A stretch of 64,000 nt of DNA from Citrobacter koseri (GCA_900446925.1 UAVY01000001.1:682001-746000); one strand, 5' to 3'. Positions 24,622-36,638 are shown, counted from the stretch's first letter. The notes: a model not told the origin generated them from the letters alone. A program made the numbers and translations.

Positions 24622-25794
24622 TTATTGGCGCTGATCCAGCGGAATAAATTCGCGATCGTCCGGGCCGGTATAATTGGCGGAAGGTCGGATAATTTTGTTG
24701 TCCTGACGCTGTTCGATGATGTGCGCCGCCCAGCCGGTGACGCGGGCGATCACAAACAGCGGGGTGAACATTTCGGTGGGGACGCCCATCATGTTGTAGG
24801 AGACCGCCGAGAACCAGTCGAGGTTGGGGAACATCTTTTTCGATTCCCACATCACGTTTTCCAGACGGTCGGCGATGTTGTACATCTTCAGCGAACCACC
24901 GGGCCTCCGAAAGCTGTTTCGCACGCGTTTGAATCACCTGATGGCGCGGATCGGCAATGGTGTATACCGGATGACCGAAACCAATGATCACCTCTTTATT
25001 TTCAATGCGTTTGCGGATATCCGCCTCGGCCTCCTCCGGCGTTTCATAACGCTGCTGAATTTCCAGCGATACCTCATTCGCCCCGCCGTGCTTCGGGCCG
25101 CGCAGCGCGCCAATCGCGCCGATGATGGCGGAGTAGACATCGGAGCCCGTCCCTGCAATCACCCGGCTGGTGAAAGTGGACGCGTTGAATTCATGCTCGG
25201 CATACAGCACCAGCGAGATGTGCATCGCCTTTTCCCAGCTTTGCGACGGCTTCTCGCCGTGCAGCAGATGCAGGAAATGGCTACCAACGGGAGTCGTCGT
25301 CAGTTTCCGGCTGAATACGTTCGCCGTTATGGCTGTAGTGATACCAGTAGAGCAGGATGGAACTGAGCGAGGCCAGCAGTTTGTCGGCGATATCGCGCGC
25401 GCCGGAAACGGTATGCCCCTCTTTTTCCGGCAGCGTACAGCCGAGCGCCGACACGCCGGTGCGCATGACGTCCATCGGGTGCGACGCCGCAGGCAATGCT
25501 TCCAGCACGGTGCGTACATTGGCCGGTAATCCACGCAATGCTTTCAGCTTATTTTTATAGGCATGGAGTTCATCGCTATTGGGCAATTTGCCGTGAATTA
25601 ACAGATGCGCAACTTCTTCAAATTCACAATGCTCGCGAGATCGAGAATATCGTACCCGCGATAGTGTAAGTCGTTGCCGCTTTTTCCCACGGTACACAAC
25701 GCGGTATTTCCGGCCGGAACGCCCGATAATGCGACAGATTTCTTGGGCTTAATGACATGGGGTGTTGTTTTGCAGGATCGTCGTATCGGCTCAT
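24622..25794 (-). CDS. prpC: 2-Methylcitrate synthase, five frame breaks
   Basis: Citrate-synthase family enzyme joining propionyl-CoA and oxaloacetate. Active-site segments [18 protein letters not shown] and GFGHPVY carry the catalytic histidines, and the catalytic Asp is further on. Four extra and one missing base (near 25783, 25748, 25640, 25284 and 24902) account for the three-base excess over 389 codons plus stop, the E. coli length. ATG 25794 is chosen by homology ([18 protein letters not shown] after correction). Confidence 0.93.
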
Positions 25795-25849
25795 GTTGTC
25801 CTCGTCATTGTTATATGGTAGGGTATTGAGGGGTGTACGTTTCGCCGCC

Positions 25850-25915
25850 GTAGGCCTGATAAGGCGCAGCCCGCCATCGGGCATTGCCGGATGGCACTTC
25901 GTTTATCCGGCCTAC
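25850..25915. repeat. REP/BIME element inside the prp operon
   Basis: Two REP units (25850-25882, 25886-25915) between prpB and prpC in an otherwise tight operon. It could stabilise prpB mRNA and set its level apart from prpCDE. Confidence 0.8.
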
Positions 25916-25919
25916 GGGT

Positions 25920-26801
25920 CTACTTCAGGTTCAGCGCATCCAGCTTCTCTTCGTACTGGTAATAATTGATGCTTTCGTACAGCTCGTTGCGGGTCTGCAT
26001 GATGTCGATAACGTTTTTTTTGCGTGCCTTCCTGGCGCAGCACGTTATAGACACGCTCGGCAGCGCGATTCATGGCGCGAAATGCCGACAGCGGATAGAG
26101 CGCCATTGCCACGTTAGCGCTGCGCAGTTCGTCGGTGGTAAACAGCGGCGTCGCGCCAAACTCCGTGATATTCGCCAGGATCGGCACCGGTACGGCATCG
26201 GCGAACTGGCGATACATTGACAGCTCAGTAATCGCTTCCGGGAACAGCATGTCGGCCCCCGCTTCCACATAAGCCCGCGCGCGATCGATCGCCGCCTCTA
26301 ATCCTTCCACCGCCAGCGCATCGGTACGCGCCATGATCACGAAGTCAGGATCGGTACGCGCATCCACCGCCGCACGAATTCTGTCCACCCATCTCCTCTT
26401 TGGACACGATCGCCTTATTCGGGCGATGGCCGCAGCGTTTCGCGCCGATCTGATCTTCGATATGCAGCGCAGCGGCGCCGGCTTTGATCATCGACTTCAC
26501 CGTGCGCGCCACGTTAAAGGCGGAGGAACCAAAGCCGATGTCAGCATCCACCAGCAGCGGCAGCGGGCAGACGTCGGTAATACGGCGGATGTCGGTCAAC
26601 ACATCATCCAGCGTGGAGATCCCCAGATCAGGCAGACCCAGCGATCCCGCCGCCACGCCGCCGCCGGAAAGGTAAATCGCCTGATAGCCTGGCGCGCTGG
26701 GCCAGCAATGCGTGATTGGCATTGATGGCGCCGACGATCTGTAAGGGGTTTTCTTTGGTGAGCGCAGCGCGAAACGCCTGGCCCGGAGAGTGTAGAGACA
26801 T
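25920..26801 (-). CDS. prpB: 2-Methylisocitrate lyase, three frame breaks
   Basis: Cleaves 2-methylisocitrate to pyruvate and succinate, the last step of the cycle. The isocitrate-lyase superfamily catalytic Cys is in [11 protein letters not shown]; metal-binding VDADIGFG and FPEAI are present. Three extra bases (near 26698, 26390 and 26015) break the frame; corrected length is 292. The C-terminus ends [10 protein letters not shown], about four residues shorter than in E. coli. First gene of prpBCDE, read from the sigma-54 promoter at 26850-26865. Confidence 0.93.
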
Positions 26802-26849
26802 ATCCCGTCCTCTTGTTATCAACTTGTTATTTAATGTTGATTCACATAA

Positions 26850-26865
26850 AGCAAAGGGAATGCCA
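26850..26865 (-). promoter_or_regulatory. Sigma-54 promoter of prpBCDE
   Basis: On the minus strand, TGGCATTCCCTTTGCT fits the -24/-12 consensus TGGCAC-N5-TTGCW with correct GG-GC spacing, 48 bp before the prpB start. It fits PrpR being a sigma-54 activator. Confidence 0.85.
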
Positions 26866-26974
26866 GAGCGGTCGCTGAAAAAGAGAGAATTTTGTTTTTT
26901 CTTATAATTCAAACAAATAACAAAAAATACAAACTTAACCATACCTTTCATCAGGACAAAAGCGTGTCAGCTAA

Positions 26975-27023
26975 CGTTTCATGAAACGGTTCGCGGCTGT
27001 TTCATTGCAACATTTATGAAACA
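26975..27023. promoter_or_regulatory. Two dyads with GTTTCAT half-sites, probable PrpR sites
   Basis: CGTTTCATGAAACG (26975-26988) is a perfect 14-bp palindrome. TGTTTCAT (26998-27005) and ATGAAACA (27016-27023) form a second dyad with the same half-site and a 10-bp spacer. They lie 110-160 bp upstream of the sigma-54 promoter and just before prpR, as expected for enhancer sites of PrpR. Assignment to PrpR is inference. Confidence 0.6.
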
Positions 27024-27067
27024 CGACTAAAACAAAATCTCGGTCCCTCAATACAACATCAACTGCT

Positions 27068-28657
27068 ATGGCTGACACGCACCTTCCCGCTCGCGATAAT
27101 CATGACAAGCCGGTGATCTGGACGGTCTCGGTAACGCGTCTGTTCGAGCTGTTTCGCGACATCAGCCTGGAGTTCGACCATCTGGCGACCATCACCCCCA
27201 TCCAGCTTGGGTTTGAAAAAGCGGTGAACTATATCCGTAAAAAACTGGCGACCGAGCGCTGTGACGCCATTATCGCGGCGGGTTCCAACGGCGCTTATTT
27301 AAAAAAGCCGCCTCTCCATACCGGTGATCCTGATAAAACCCAGCGGATTCGACGTGCTCCAGGCGCTGGCGAAAGCCGGCAAACTGACTTCGTCCATTGG
27401 CGTTATCACCTACCAGGAGACGATCCCCGCGCTGATCGCCTTTCAAAAAACATTTAATTTGCGTCTGGAACAGCGCAGCTACATCACCGAAGAGGATGCC
27501 CGTGGGCAAATTAATGAACTGAAAGCCAACGGCATTGAGGCGGTAGTCGGCGCAGGGCTAATTACCGATCTGGCGGAAGAAGCCGGGATGACCGGCATTT
27601 TTATCTATTCTGCGGCCACCGTGCGTCAGGCGTTTAGCGATGCGCTGGATATGACCCGGCTGACGCTGCAACATAGCGGCCAATATGCCTCCGGCAACGG
27701 GCTGCGCACCCGCTACGATCTGGGAGATATGCGCGGCCATTCCGCGCAAATGGAGCAGGTTCGCCATACGATCATGCTGTACGCCCGCTCCAGCGCGGCG
27801 GTGTTGATTCAGGGCGAGACCGGCACCGGTAAAGAGCTGGCGGCGCAGGCGATTCACCGCGAGTTTTTTGCCCCGTCGGGGCCAGCGCAGCGGTAAAAAA
27901 ACGCCTCCGTTTGTGGCCATTAACTGCGGCGCAATTACCGAATCGCTGCTTGAAGCAGAGTTATTCGGTTATGAGGAGGGGGCATTTACCGGTTCCCGAC
28001 GCGGCGGACGCGCCGGTCCTGTTTGAAATCGCCCACGGCGGGACGCTGTTTCTGGATGAGATCGGGGAAATGCCCCTGCCCTTACAGACTCGTCTGCTGC
28101 GCGTACTGGAAGAGAAAGAGGTGACGCGCGTTGGCGGGCATCAGCCAGTCCCGGTGGATGTACGGGTCATCAGCGCCACGCACTGCAATCTGGAACAGGC
28201 GATAAAGCAGGGACAATTTCGCACCGATCTGTTTTATCGTCTCAGCATTCTGCGCCTGACGCTTCCGCCCCTTCGGGAGCGCCCGTCAGATATCGTGCCG
28301 CTGGCGGAGGGATTTTTGAAACAGTCCCTGGCGGCATTAGACGCGCCGTTTGGCGAATCGGTGCGCGAGGGGCTGGCGCAAAGCCAGACCATTCTTCTGC
28401 GCTATGCCTGGCCCGGCAATATTCGCGAGCTGCGTAATATGATGGAGCGCCTGGCGCTTTTTTTAAGCGTCGAGCCGCAGCCCAGTCTGGATAGCCAGTT
28501 TTTACAGCAGTTTTTACCCGAGCTGGCGACAATTCCCGAAGCGCCATCAGCGCTTACGCCGCAGCAGGTTCTGGCGCAGTTTAACGGCGATAAAACCGCG
28601 GCGGCGCGATATCTGGGTATTAGCCGGACGACATTCTGGCGACGATTAAAAGAGTGA
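27068..28657 (+). CDS. prpR: Propionate catabolism activator PrpR, three frame breaks
   Basis: Sigma-54 dependent activator that senses 2-methylcitrate and turns on prpBCDE. Domains: N-terminal PrpR_N ligand domain (to about 190), AAA+ domain with Walker A GETGTGKE, sigma-54 contact loop EEGAFTGS and Walker [12 protein letters not shown], and a C-terminal Fis-type [16 protein letters not shown]. Extra bases near 27300, 27872 and 28017 break the frame; the corrected 528 residues equal the E. coli length. Divergent from prpB across 266 bp. Confidence 0.94.
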
Positions 28658-28666
28658 AGGTTTATC

Positions 28667-28755
28667 GCCGGATGGCGCTGGCGCTTATCCGGCCTACGAG
28701 CTACGAGCAGCACTGAACCGTAGGCCGGATAAGACGTTTTACGTCTCCATCCGGC
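28667..28755. repeat. REP/BIME element
   Basis: Two REP units (28667-28697, 28720-28755) between convergent prpR and yahO. It is the last REP I could see in the window. Confidence 0.85.
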
Positions 28756-28767
28756 AACAATGACAGC

Positions 28768-29045
28768 TTATTTTTTCTTGTAGATATCCGCAGTACCATG
28801 AATTTTATTATTCGGTTTGCCCGGAGGTCAGTACGACCACATCAGCCCCTTTTTCATCGGCCTTTTTAAGCAGATCCTCTTTTTGCCTCCATAGTTGACG
28901 TCTCGTTGCTGGTATTAATGGTGCCTATCTTCGTGTATTGCGACTCCACTTTCTCAAACTCGACCTTTGTCAACAGCTCCGCGGCATAGACGTTGGTTAC
29001 GACAAACGCTAACGCACCAATCAATACTTTATATCCTGTCTTCAT
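28768..29045 (-). CDS. yahO: YahO-like periplasmic protein (DUF1471/YhcN family), two frame breaks
   Basis: A small secreted protein with a signal peptide ending NVYA-A (about residue 21), then the YhcN/DUF1471 domain: [29 protein letters not shown] and [10 protein letters not shown]. Corrected length is 91, the same as E. coli YahO, to which it is closely similar. Extra bases near 28889 and 28817 break the frame. The biochemical role is unknown; members of this family are often induced by stress. Its place beside prpR and yahN is conserved with E. coli. Confidence 0.88.
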
Positions 29046-29243
29046 ATAAAAGCTCCGGTTGTGTTATTACGCTATCATCGCCTTCTCGGAACGGATGCTC
29101 TGTTCTGAGTGATTAAATAACTAGTTGAGATTAGCGGAAAAATCCAGTCAGCCGGATGTATCATAATTTGTGATCTTTCTCTCACCCCTGCACTTTTACT
29201 ATAAATAGTATGGCGTTAACTATCAGGCTCTGGAAATCTCACT

Positions 29244-29878
29244 ATGGAACCTCTGCACGCGGTTGTCCTGACCGTCAGCCTGTTCGTCTTAACCTTCTTT
29301 AACCCCGGCGCAAACCTCTTTGTGGTGGTACAAACCAGCCTCGCCTCCGGGCGTCGGGCCGGTGTATTAACAGGGCTGGGCGTGGCGCTTGGCGATGCGA
29401 TTTATTCCGGGCTGGGACTGTTTGGCATGGCGACCCTGATTACCCAGTGCGAAGAAATTTTCTCACTGATCAAAATCGTCGGCGGCGCATATTTGTTATG
29501 GTTTGCCTGGAACAGCATCCGCCATCAGGCCACCCCGCAAATGCCGACTCTGCAACAGCCCATTTCCGCCCCCTGGAGCGTATTCTTCCGCCGGGGACTG
29601 TTAACCGATCTGTCAAATCCGCAGACGGTGCTGTTTTTCATCAGTATTTTCTCGGTCACGCTCAGCACGGAAACCCCCGACATGGGCAAGACTGATGGCC
29701 TGGGCCCGGCATCGTGCTCTCTTCCGTCATCTGGCGCATCTTCCTGAGCCAGGCCTTTTCCCTAACCGGCGGTACGCCGCGCTTACGGGCGAATTCAGCG
29801 CATTGCCAGCAGGGTGATTGGCGCGATCATCGCGTGTTCGCCCTCAGGCTGATTTACGAAGGTGTGAACCACCGCTAG
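29244..29878 (+). CDS. yahN: LysE-family amino acid exporter YahN, frame breaks in the 3' third
   Basis: Inner-membrane LysE/RhtB-type exporter with about six hydrophobic segments; FFNPGANLFVVVQTSLASGR is the family's N-terminal motif. Residues 1-146 read cleanly and match E. coli YahN. After about 29685 the frame shifts several times, but the C-terminal segments (LMAW, VIWRIFLSQAFSL, RVIGAIIGVFALRLIYEGVN) can be followed to the TAG at 29876-29878, giving about 211 residues. The substrate is not known. The 3' end overlaps the convergent MFS gene by about 35 bp. Confidence 0.87.
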
Positions 29879-31019
29879 CCAGTAGCAGAGCGGCCACATA
29901 ACAGAGCGCCACCGCCAGACTCATTTTCAGCATGGTTTCGCCGCCCCAGCCCCGACAACGGCGCGGCGATGCCACCGAAAACAAACATGCTCATCCCCAT
30001 CAGCGCGGAGGCGGTTCCTGACTCCTGAACGTCCACCACGCTCATCGCCTCTGCGCCCGCCACGGTGCCAATTCCGCTGCAAAAGGCGACGGTAAAAAAG
30101 AGCGGCCACCAGCGCCAGAACCGGCTGCTGTAGCCAGGCGCAGAGCAAGGTGATTAACGCGCAGATGACGGCCAACAGCAAGCCGCCGCGCAGCAGCGTC
30201 ATTGCCGTGATTCGACGCGCAAGACGGGAAAAAATCAGCGAGGCGACGATCAGCCCGATCCCATTAAGGCCAAACAGCAGGCTGAACTGCATCGGGCTTA
30301 AGCCATACTCGCTTTGCAGCACAAATGACGAAGAGCCGATATAAGCAAACAACCCCGCCAGCATGAAGGCCTGCATCAGGCAAAAGCGCATAAAGAGACG
30401 ATTTTTCACCACGCTGCGCCCGGTCGAAAATAACGATGCGCCGCGCGTTCGCTGCCGGCAGCGTCTCACTGATAAACAGGATGCAGCAGAGCAAAAGCAG
30501 TGTCGCAATCCCCGCCATTACCCAAAACAACATACGCCAGTCAAACGCGGTGGCAATGTAGCCGCCCAGAACCGGAGAAAGCACTGGGGCGATGCCGTTC
30601 ACCGTCATGAGCAGCGCGAAGAACTGGGTCAGGGTCACACCCTGATATTTGTCCCGCGCAATAGAGCGCGAGAGCACCGAACCACCGGCCCCCGCCGCGC
30701 CCTGCACAAAACGCCAGACGATCAAGCCAGTGAATATCCTGAGTTGTCGCGCACAGTACCGAAGAGGCAATAAACAGCAACAGCGACAGGATCAACGGAA
30801 CCTTACGACCAATCCGGTCGCTGAGCGGGCCAAACAGCAGTTGCCCAAGCCCAAGACCGATCAGCGAAGACGTCAGCGTCAGTTGCGTCAGGGTGGTCGT
30901 CGTTTGCCAGCTGTTCGGACATCTCCGGCAGAGCGGGCAGATAAAGATCGGTACACAGCGGCCCGATCCCGGTTTAACAAACCGAGGATCAGCACCCACG
31001 AAAGCGACACGCGCGCCAT
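29844..31019 (-). CDS. Bcr/CflA-family MFS drug exporter, several frame breaks
   Basis: A 12-segment major-facilitator efflux protein of about 391 residues. The motif-A loop is GPLSDRIGRK (about 60-69) and the antiporter motif-C-like segment is GIAPVLSPVLGGYI. Similarity is to Bcr/YdhC-type exporters; the substrate cannot be read from sequence. Single-base breaks lie near 30975, 30905, 30730, 30430, 30095 and 29945. The stop at 29844-29846 was found by following the frame through ALLLASGGSHLRKSA. It lies 18 bp from the outer-membrane efflux gene and may be read with it. Confidence 0.8.
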
Positions 31020-31037
31020 AAAAACACCTCCCTCTGA

Positions 31038-32403
31038 TTACCGGGCCCCGCCGCCGAGCGACTGCCAGAGCGTTATGCGGTTTTCATTGTCCGTCAGTTG
31101 CAGGGCGATAAGCGTCTGCTGCGCCGACCACAGCGTGCGTTGCGCCCGTCAGTACGGTCAGATAATCCCCGACCCCGGCGCGATAACGACGCATCCCGAC
31201 ATCCAGCGTTTTTTGTTCTGCGGCGACATACTGGCGCTGGGCATCCAGCTGTTCATCCAGTGTCGCACGCCGGGCAAGCGCATCAGCCACATCTTTGAAC
31301 GCGCTTTGCACCGTTTTTTCATAGGTAGCAATGAGTCCCCGTTTTTGCGCTTCGGCATAGCGGAGCTGCGCCAGGTTGCTGCCGCCGGTAAACAGCGGCA
31401 GCGTAATGGAAGGCGCAAACGACCACACCTTCATGCCATGACTGAACAAGGACGAGAGCGCATCGCTGCCAACACCGGCGCTTGCCGTCAGGGAGATGGT
31501 CGGGAAGAAATTCGCTCGCGCCGCGCCAATATCGGCATTGGCGCTTTTCAGGTTATGTTCCGCTTCCTGAATATCCGGCCGACGCAACAGCACGGAAGAA
31601 GAGACGCCAGCGGGCACCAGCGTAATCACCTGCGCATCAAGGCTTTCCAGCGTACCGGGCAGCACGCTTTCCGGCAGCGTTGTGCCCGCCAGCAGGTTCA
31701 GGGCGTTGATATCCTGCGCCACCTGAGTCTGATAGCTGGCTACGCTGGCGCGCGCCTGCTGGTAAACGCTCATCGCTTCACTGACATCCGTTGCGGCGGC
31801 TGTCCCGACCTGCTGCTGACGTTGAACAATTTTCAGCGAGTTTTCCGCACTGGCCATCGTCTCCCTGGCCAGCGCCAGATTGCTGTTATCTGCCGCCAGG
31901 GTCAGCCACGCGGTGCTGATCTCGGCAATTAACGTCAAACGGGTGTTCTGCGCGGTAAATTCGCTGGCAAGCCAGGTTTCTCGCGCCGCCCGCGACAGGC
32001 TCTGATTGCGGCCAAACAGATCCAGCTCAAAGCTGGACACCGCGCCATCGGCTTCAGCGCTCGTTCCGGTTCCGTTCGCCAGCGTACGGCTGCGTGTAGA
32101 ACTGAGTGAAGCATTCACCGTCGGGAACAACGAGGCACGCGCTTCGCCATACAACGCCCGTGCGGAGTCGATATCAGCAATCGCCTTTTGTACATCACGG
32201 TTACTATTAAGGGCGGTGTTCACCACCTGTTGCAGCCGCGCGTCGTTAACAATCTGCTGCCAGTCGCGGCTGACAGCGTTCCCCTGCCCCTGCGCGCCCG
32301 GTAAACTTGCCGGAACCGGCGCATCGGGCGTGCTGTAGTGCGGATCAAGCGACACACACCCTGCGCTCAGGAGAGCGAAAACAAAGAGAAAAATACGCAA
32401 CAT
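31038..32403 (-). CDS. Outer-membrane efflux lipoprotein (OprM/NodT family), one frame break
   Basis: Outer-membrane channel of the tripartite pump encoded with the next two genes. The lipobox LLSAGC puts the acylated Cys at residue 16. Two outer-membrane efflux repeats follow, rich in Ala/Gln helices (SADADIGAARANFFP-type segments). An extra base near 31135 breaks the frame near the end; corrected, it ends ...RITLWQSLGGGAR at 454 residues. Gene order MFP-RND-OMP and size resemble EefABC-type pumps of Klebsiella/Enterobacter; that label is a guess. Confidence 0.87.
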
Positions 32404-32406
32404 AAC

Positions 32407-35400
32407 TTACTCCTGACGACGGGACTTGCGGGTAAACAGATGCCTAACCAGCACGAAGAACAGCGGGACGAAGAAGATAGCCAACAGCGTGGCGGTTAAT
32501 GTCCCACCGATGATTCCGGTCCCGATCGCCACACGGCTGTTCGCCCCGGCCCCTGTGGCGATAGCCAGCGGCGTAACCCCGGCAATAAAGGCCAGAGAGG
32601 TCATAATGATTGGGCGCAAACGGGTCTGCGCCGCTCGCAGCGCAGCCCGGCTCAGGGAATAGCCTTCCGCAACCGCAGCTTCGGCAAATTCGACGATCAG
32701 AATGGCGTTTTTCGACGACAGGCCGATGGTGGTCAGTAGCGCGACCTGGAAGTAAACATCATTATTTAAATCACGCATCCAGGCCGCCAGCGCCGCGCCT
32801 AACAGCCCCAAAGGGATGACCAGAATCACCGAAAACGGTACCGACCAGCTTTCATACAGCGCCGCCAGGCAGAGGAAAACCACCAGAATAGAGATGGCGT
32901 ACAAGCTCATAGCCTGACCGCTGGCCAGCTTTTCCTGCAATGACAACCCGCTCCACGCCCATGTGGTGCCAGCAGGCAAGCTGTTTTGCCAGCGCTTCCA
33001 TTTTGTCCATCGCGGCGCCGGAGCTGAAACCGCTGGCGTTTTCTCCCTGAATCTCATAGGCGGCAGAGCCGTTGTAGCGCACCAGACTTTCCGGGCCGTA
33101 CTCCCAACGGGTAGTGGCGAAGGCGGAAAAGGGCGTCATGCTGTTATCGCTGCCGCGCACGAACCATTTGCCCAGATCCGCAGGTGAAGAACGGAACTCG
33201 CTGTCGCCCTGAATGTAGACCTTCTTCACGCGACCGCGATCGATAAAGTCATTGACATAGGTTCCCCCCCAGGCGCTGGATAAGGTGCTGGTCACATCGC
33301 TTAAGCCAAGCCCCAGCGAGACGGCCTTATTGCTGTCGATATCCACCTGAAGCTGCGGCATTTGCGGCAGGTCATTTGCGCGCACGGCGTGCAGAATATC
33401 GCTCTGGTTTGCCTGGGCGATCAGCTGATTACGCATCTGTAACAGGGTATCGCGATCGGTCGCCCCATTCGCCATCAGCTCAAAAGAGAAGCCGTTGCTT
33501 TGCCCCAGCCCCTCAACCGACGGCGGCGTCATCGCAAAAAGCGTCGCATCGCGAATGGCGCCCAGTTCTTTACTGGCACGCAGCGCAATAGCCTGTGCGG
33601 TATTTTCTTCGCCTTTACGCTCCGACCAGTTTTTCAGCGAAACGAACGCCATCCCGGCATTCTGCCCGCTGCCGCTGAAGCTAAAACCATCGACGGTAAA
33701 AATAACGTCCGTATTGGCCTTCTCTTTATTGAGAAACCAGTCTGTCACCTGACGATTGACCTCTGCGGTTCGCGACGCCGTCGCCCCTGCGGGCAGGGTG
33801 TACTGCACCATAATTTCACCCTGATCTTCGGTCGGTAAGAAGCTGCCGGGCAGCTTCCACATCGCCAGCGCCATCGCCCCGCATAACAGCGCATAAACGC
33901 CCATCACGCTGACGCTGCGACGCAGCACATGCAGGACGCCGCGCTGATAACCCTGTTCAGTTCGGCTATAGAATCGGTTGAATATCCCGAAGAAGCCCTT
34001 TTTATGCGGCGCGGTATGGCTAAGAATCGAACCGCACAGGGCTGGGGTCAGGGTCAACGCCACCACGACCGAGAGCAGCATTGCTGAGATAATCGTCACA
34101 GAGAACTGGCGATAAATGACGCCGGTAGAGCCGCCAAAGAACGCCATCGGCAGGAATACCGCAGACAAAACAAGAGCGATAGCCACCAGCGCGCCAGCGA
34201 TTTCTCCCATCGATTTTTCGGTGGCTTCGCGCGCGGGCAGCCCTTCATCGCGCATAATACGCTCGACGTTTTCCACCACCACAATGGCGTCATCGACCAG
34301 CAGACCTATCGCCAGCACCATTGCAAACAGCGTCAGCGTATTGATGGAGTAGCCAAACAGCGCCAGCACGCCAAAAGTACCGAGCAGCACGACCGGAACC
34401 GCCAACGCCGGAATCAGCGTGGCGCGAAGATTCTGCAAGAACAGGTACATCACGCAGACCACCAGAATGATGGCTTCAAACAGCGTCTGAACCACATCCT
34501 CTACGGAGATCTTAATAAATTCGGTGCTGTCTTTCGGATACGCCACGTCATAGCCCTGCGGCATATCCCGTTTAAATTCAGCGACTTTATCTTTTACCAG
34601 CGTGGCGGTATCCAGCGCGTTCGCCCCCGGCGAAAGCATGACCGCAACCCCCGCAGCCGGATGACCGTTGAGTTTAGCGATGGCGGTGTAGTCTTCACTG
34701 CCCATCTCCACGCGCGCCACATCCTGGATGCGTACCACGGCCCCGTCAGACTGGCTTTTGATAATGATCTTTTTGAATTGTTCTACCGTCTGCAAGCGCG
34801 ACTGCGCGCGAACCGTAGCGGTCAATTGCTGTGTGTCAGGGGAAGGTAACGCACCGATTTTCCCGGCGGAAACCTGAACGTTTTGCGCTTCAATGGCGCT
34901 CTGCACATCCGACGGCATCAAAAGAATAGGAGGCCAGTTTCGCCGGGTCCAGCCAGATACGCATGGCGTATTCCGCACCAAACACCTGTAGGCTCCCGAC
35001 CCCTTCCACGCGTGCCAGCGGGTCCTGTACGTTACTCACCAGCCAGTCAGCGATATCTGAGCTGCTCGCCCGGTCGGACTTATCATACACGGCGGCAATC
35101 AGCAGGAAGTTACTTTGCGATTTCACCACCGTGACGCCGGATTGTTGAACCTCGCTCGGCAAGCGGGATTCCGCCTGCTGCACCTTGTTCTGTACCTGCA
35201 CCTGCGCGGTGTCAGGGTCGGTGCCCTGTTCAAAGGTGACATCAATACTGACCGAACCATCGGAACTGCTGGTCGAGGTAAAATAGAGCAGGTTATCCAG
35301 CCCGGTAAGCTGCTGTTCAATCACCTGAGTCACGCTGTTTTCCAGCGTTTCGGCGGAAGCGCCGGTATAGGTCGCCGAGATTTTCACCGACGGCGGCGCC

Positions 35401-35516
35401 ACGTCAGGATACTGCGCAACCGGCAGCGTTTTAATCGCCAGAATACCGGTCAGCATGATCAGAATGGCGATAACCCAGGCGAAAACGGGCCTGCGCACAA
35501 AGAAACGGGAGAACAT
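32407..35516 (-). CDS. RND multidrug efflux permease (HAE1 family), two frame breaks
   Basis: Inner-membrane proton-driven pump of about 1035 residues, the AcrB size. The proton-relay Asp pair is in [18 protein letters not shown] and the relay Lys in [14 protein letters not shown]. The N-terminal [20 protein letters not shown] and [11 protein letters not shown] are standard for the family. Extra bases near 34918 (T run) and 32974 break the frame. ATG overlaps the stop of the adaptor gene (TGATG) and the stop lies four bases before the channel gene, so all three are one operon. Confidence 0.93.
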
Positions 35517-36638
35517 CAGCCTTTGCCTCCGTTCAGTTGTACATCAACGGCGTTAACCTGCTGACCCGGTGTGACCTTACTTGATCCCTCAACGATCAAC
35601 CGGTCGCCGCTACGTAAACCGTCCAGCACCAGCCATTTATCCCCATAGGTATCGCCTGTTTCCAGGGTACGCTGCGCCACTTTATTGTCTTTAGTAACCA
35701 CCAGCGCTGTCGCATTGCCTTTCGCATCGCGCGTGATCCCCTGCTGCGGCGCGAGGATCGCATCGTTCATGATCCCTTCATCAATGCGGGCGCGAACGAA
35801 CATACCGGGTAACAGCTGCTGTTGAGGGTTGGGGAAAATCGCCCGCAGCGTGACTGAGCCTGTAGACTCATCTACCGCCACTTCCGTCAGCGCTAACTTT
35901 CCTTTTTCGCTATAGGTCGTGCCATCTTCAAGCGTCAGCGTCACGTTCAGGGTATCGCTGTTGGTCGCCAGAGACTGCTTACGCAGGCGCAGCAAATCCA
36001 CGCTGGAGCGGGTAAGATCGACATACATGGTGTCGAGCCCACGAATGGTCGCCAGCGCCGTCTCCTGTGAAGCCGTCACCAGCGCGCCGGGCGTGACGGA
36101 TGAGATACCAATGCGCCCGGAAACCGGGGCGGTAATGGTGGTCCAGTCCAGATTGATACGCGCGCTTTCTAATGCGGCTTTCTTTGCCTCCACGCTGGCT
36201 TTGTCCTGGGCACAGGTGGCCTGCGCATCATCGGCATCCTGGCGGGAAACACCGTCATCGTTAACCAGCCGCGCGTAACGTTGCGCCTTCTGGCAGTCGG
36301 CATTCACCAGCGCCTGCGCCTGTCTGAGCGAGGCATTCGCTTCGTTCCATGCGGCGCGATAGCTGGCGGGATCGATCTGATACAGCGCCTGCCCCGCTTT
36401 GACGATATCGCCCTCATTAAACAGGCGTTTTTGAATAATGCCCCCCCACCTGCGGGCGAACTTCGGCACTGAGCGCTGCGCTGGTGCGTCCGGTCAGTTC
36501 ACTGACGACAGAAACGGGTTCTGTTTTAAGGGTCACGACGCCCACTTCCTGAGACGGAGAAGCGGTATTGTCGGTTTGTGTATTATCACAGCCGGATAAT
36601 AACAATAGCGCGATAATTGATGTTGTTATGTATTTCAT
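35516..36638 (-). CDS. RND pump periplasmic adaptor (membrane fusion protein), one frame break
   Basis: AcrA-type adaptor linking pump and channel. A lipobox LLLLSGC places the acylated Cys at residue 17. Lipoyl-like halves (EVRPQVGGIIQKRLFNEGDIV, and APVSGRIGISSVTPGALV) flank a coiled-coil hairpin (about 95-170) that contains two Cys residues (NADCQKAQ and QATCAQDK), which is uncommon. An extra G in the run near 36442-36448 breaks the frame; corrected length is 373. Confidence 0.92.

Noticed and set aside
30649..31932. 427-codon plus-strand frame
   Set aside because: Antisense to the efflux channel and MFS genes, which have clear motifs; composition is typical of a shadow frame.
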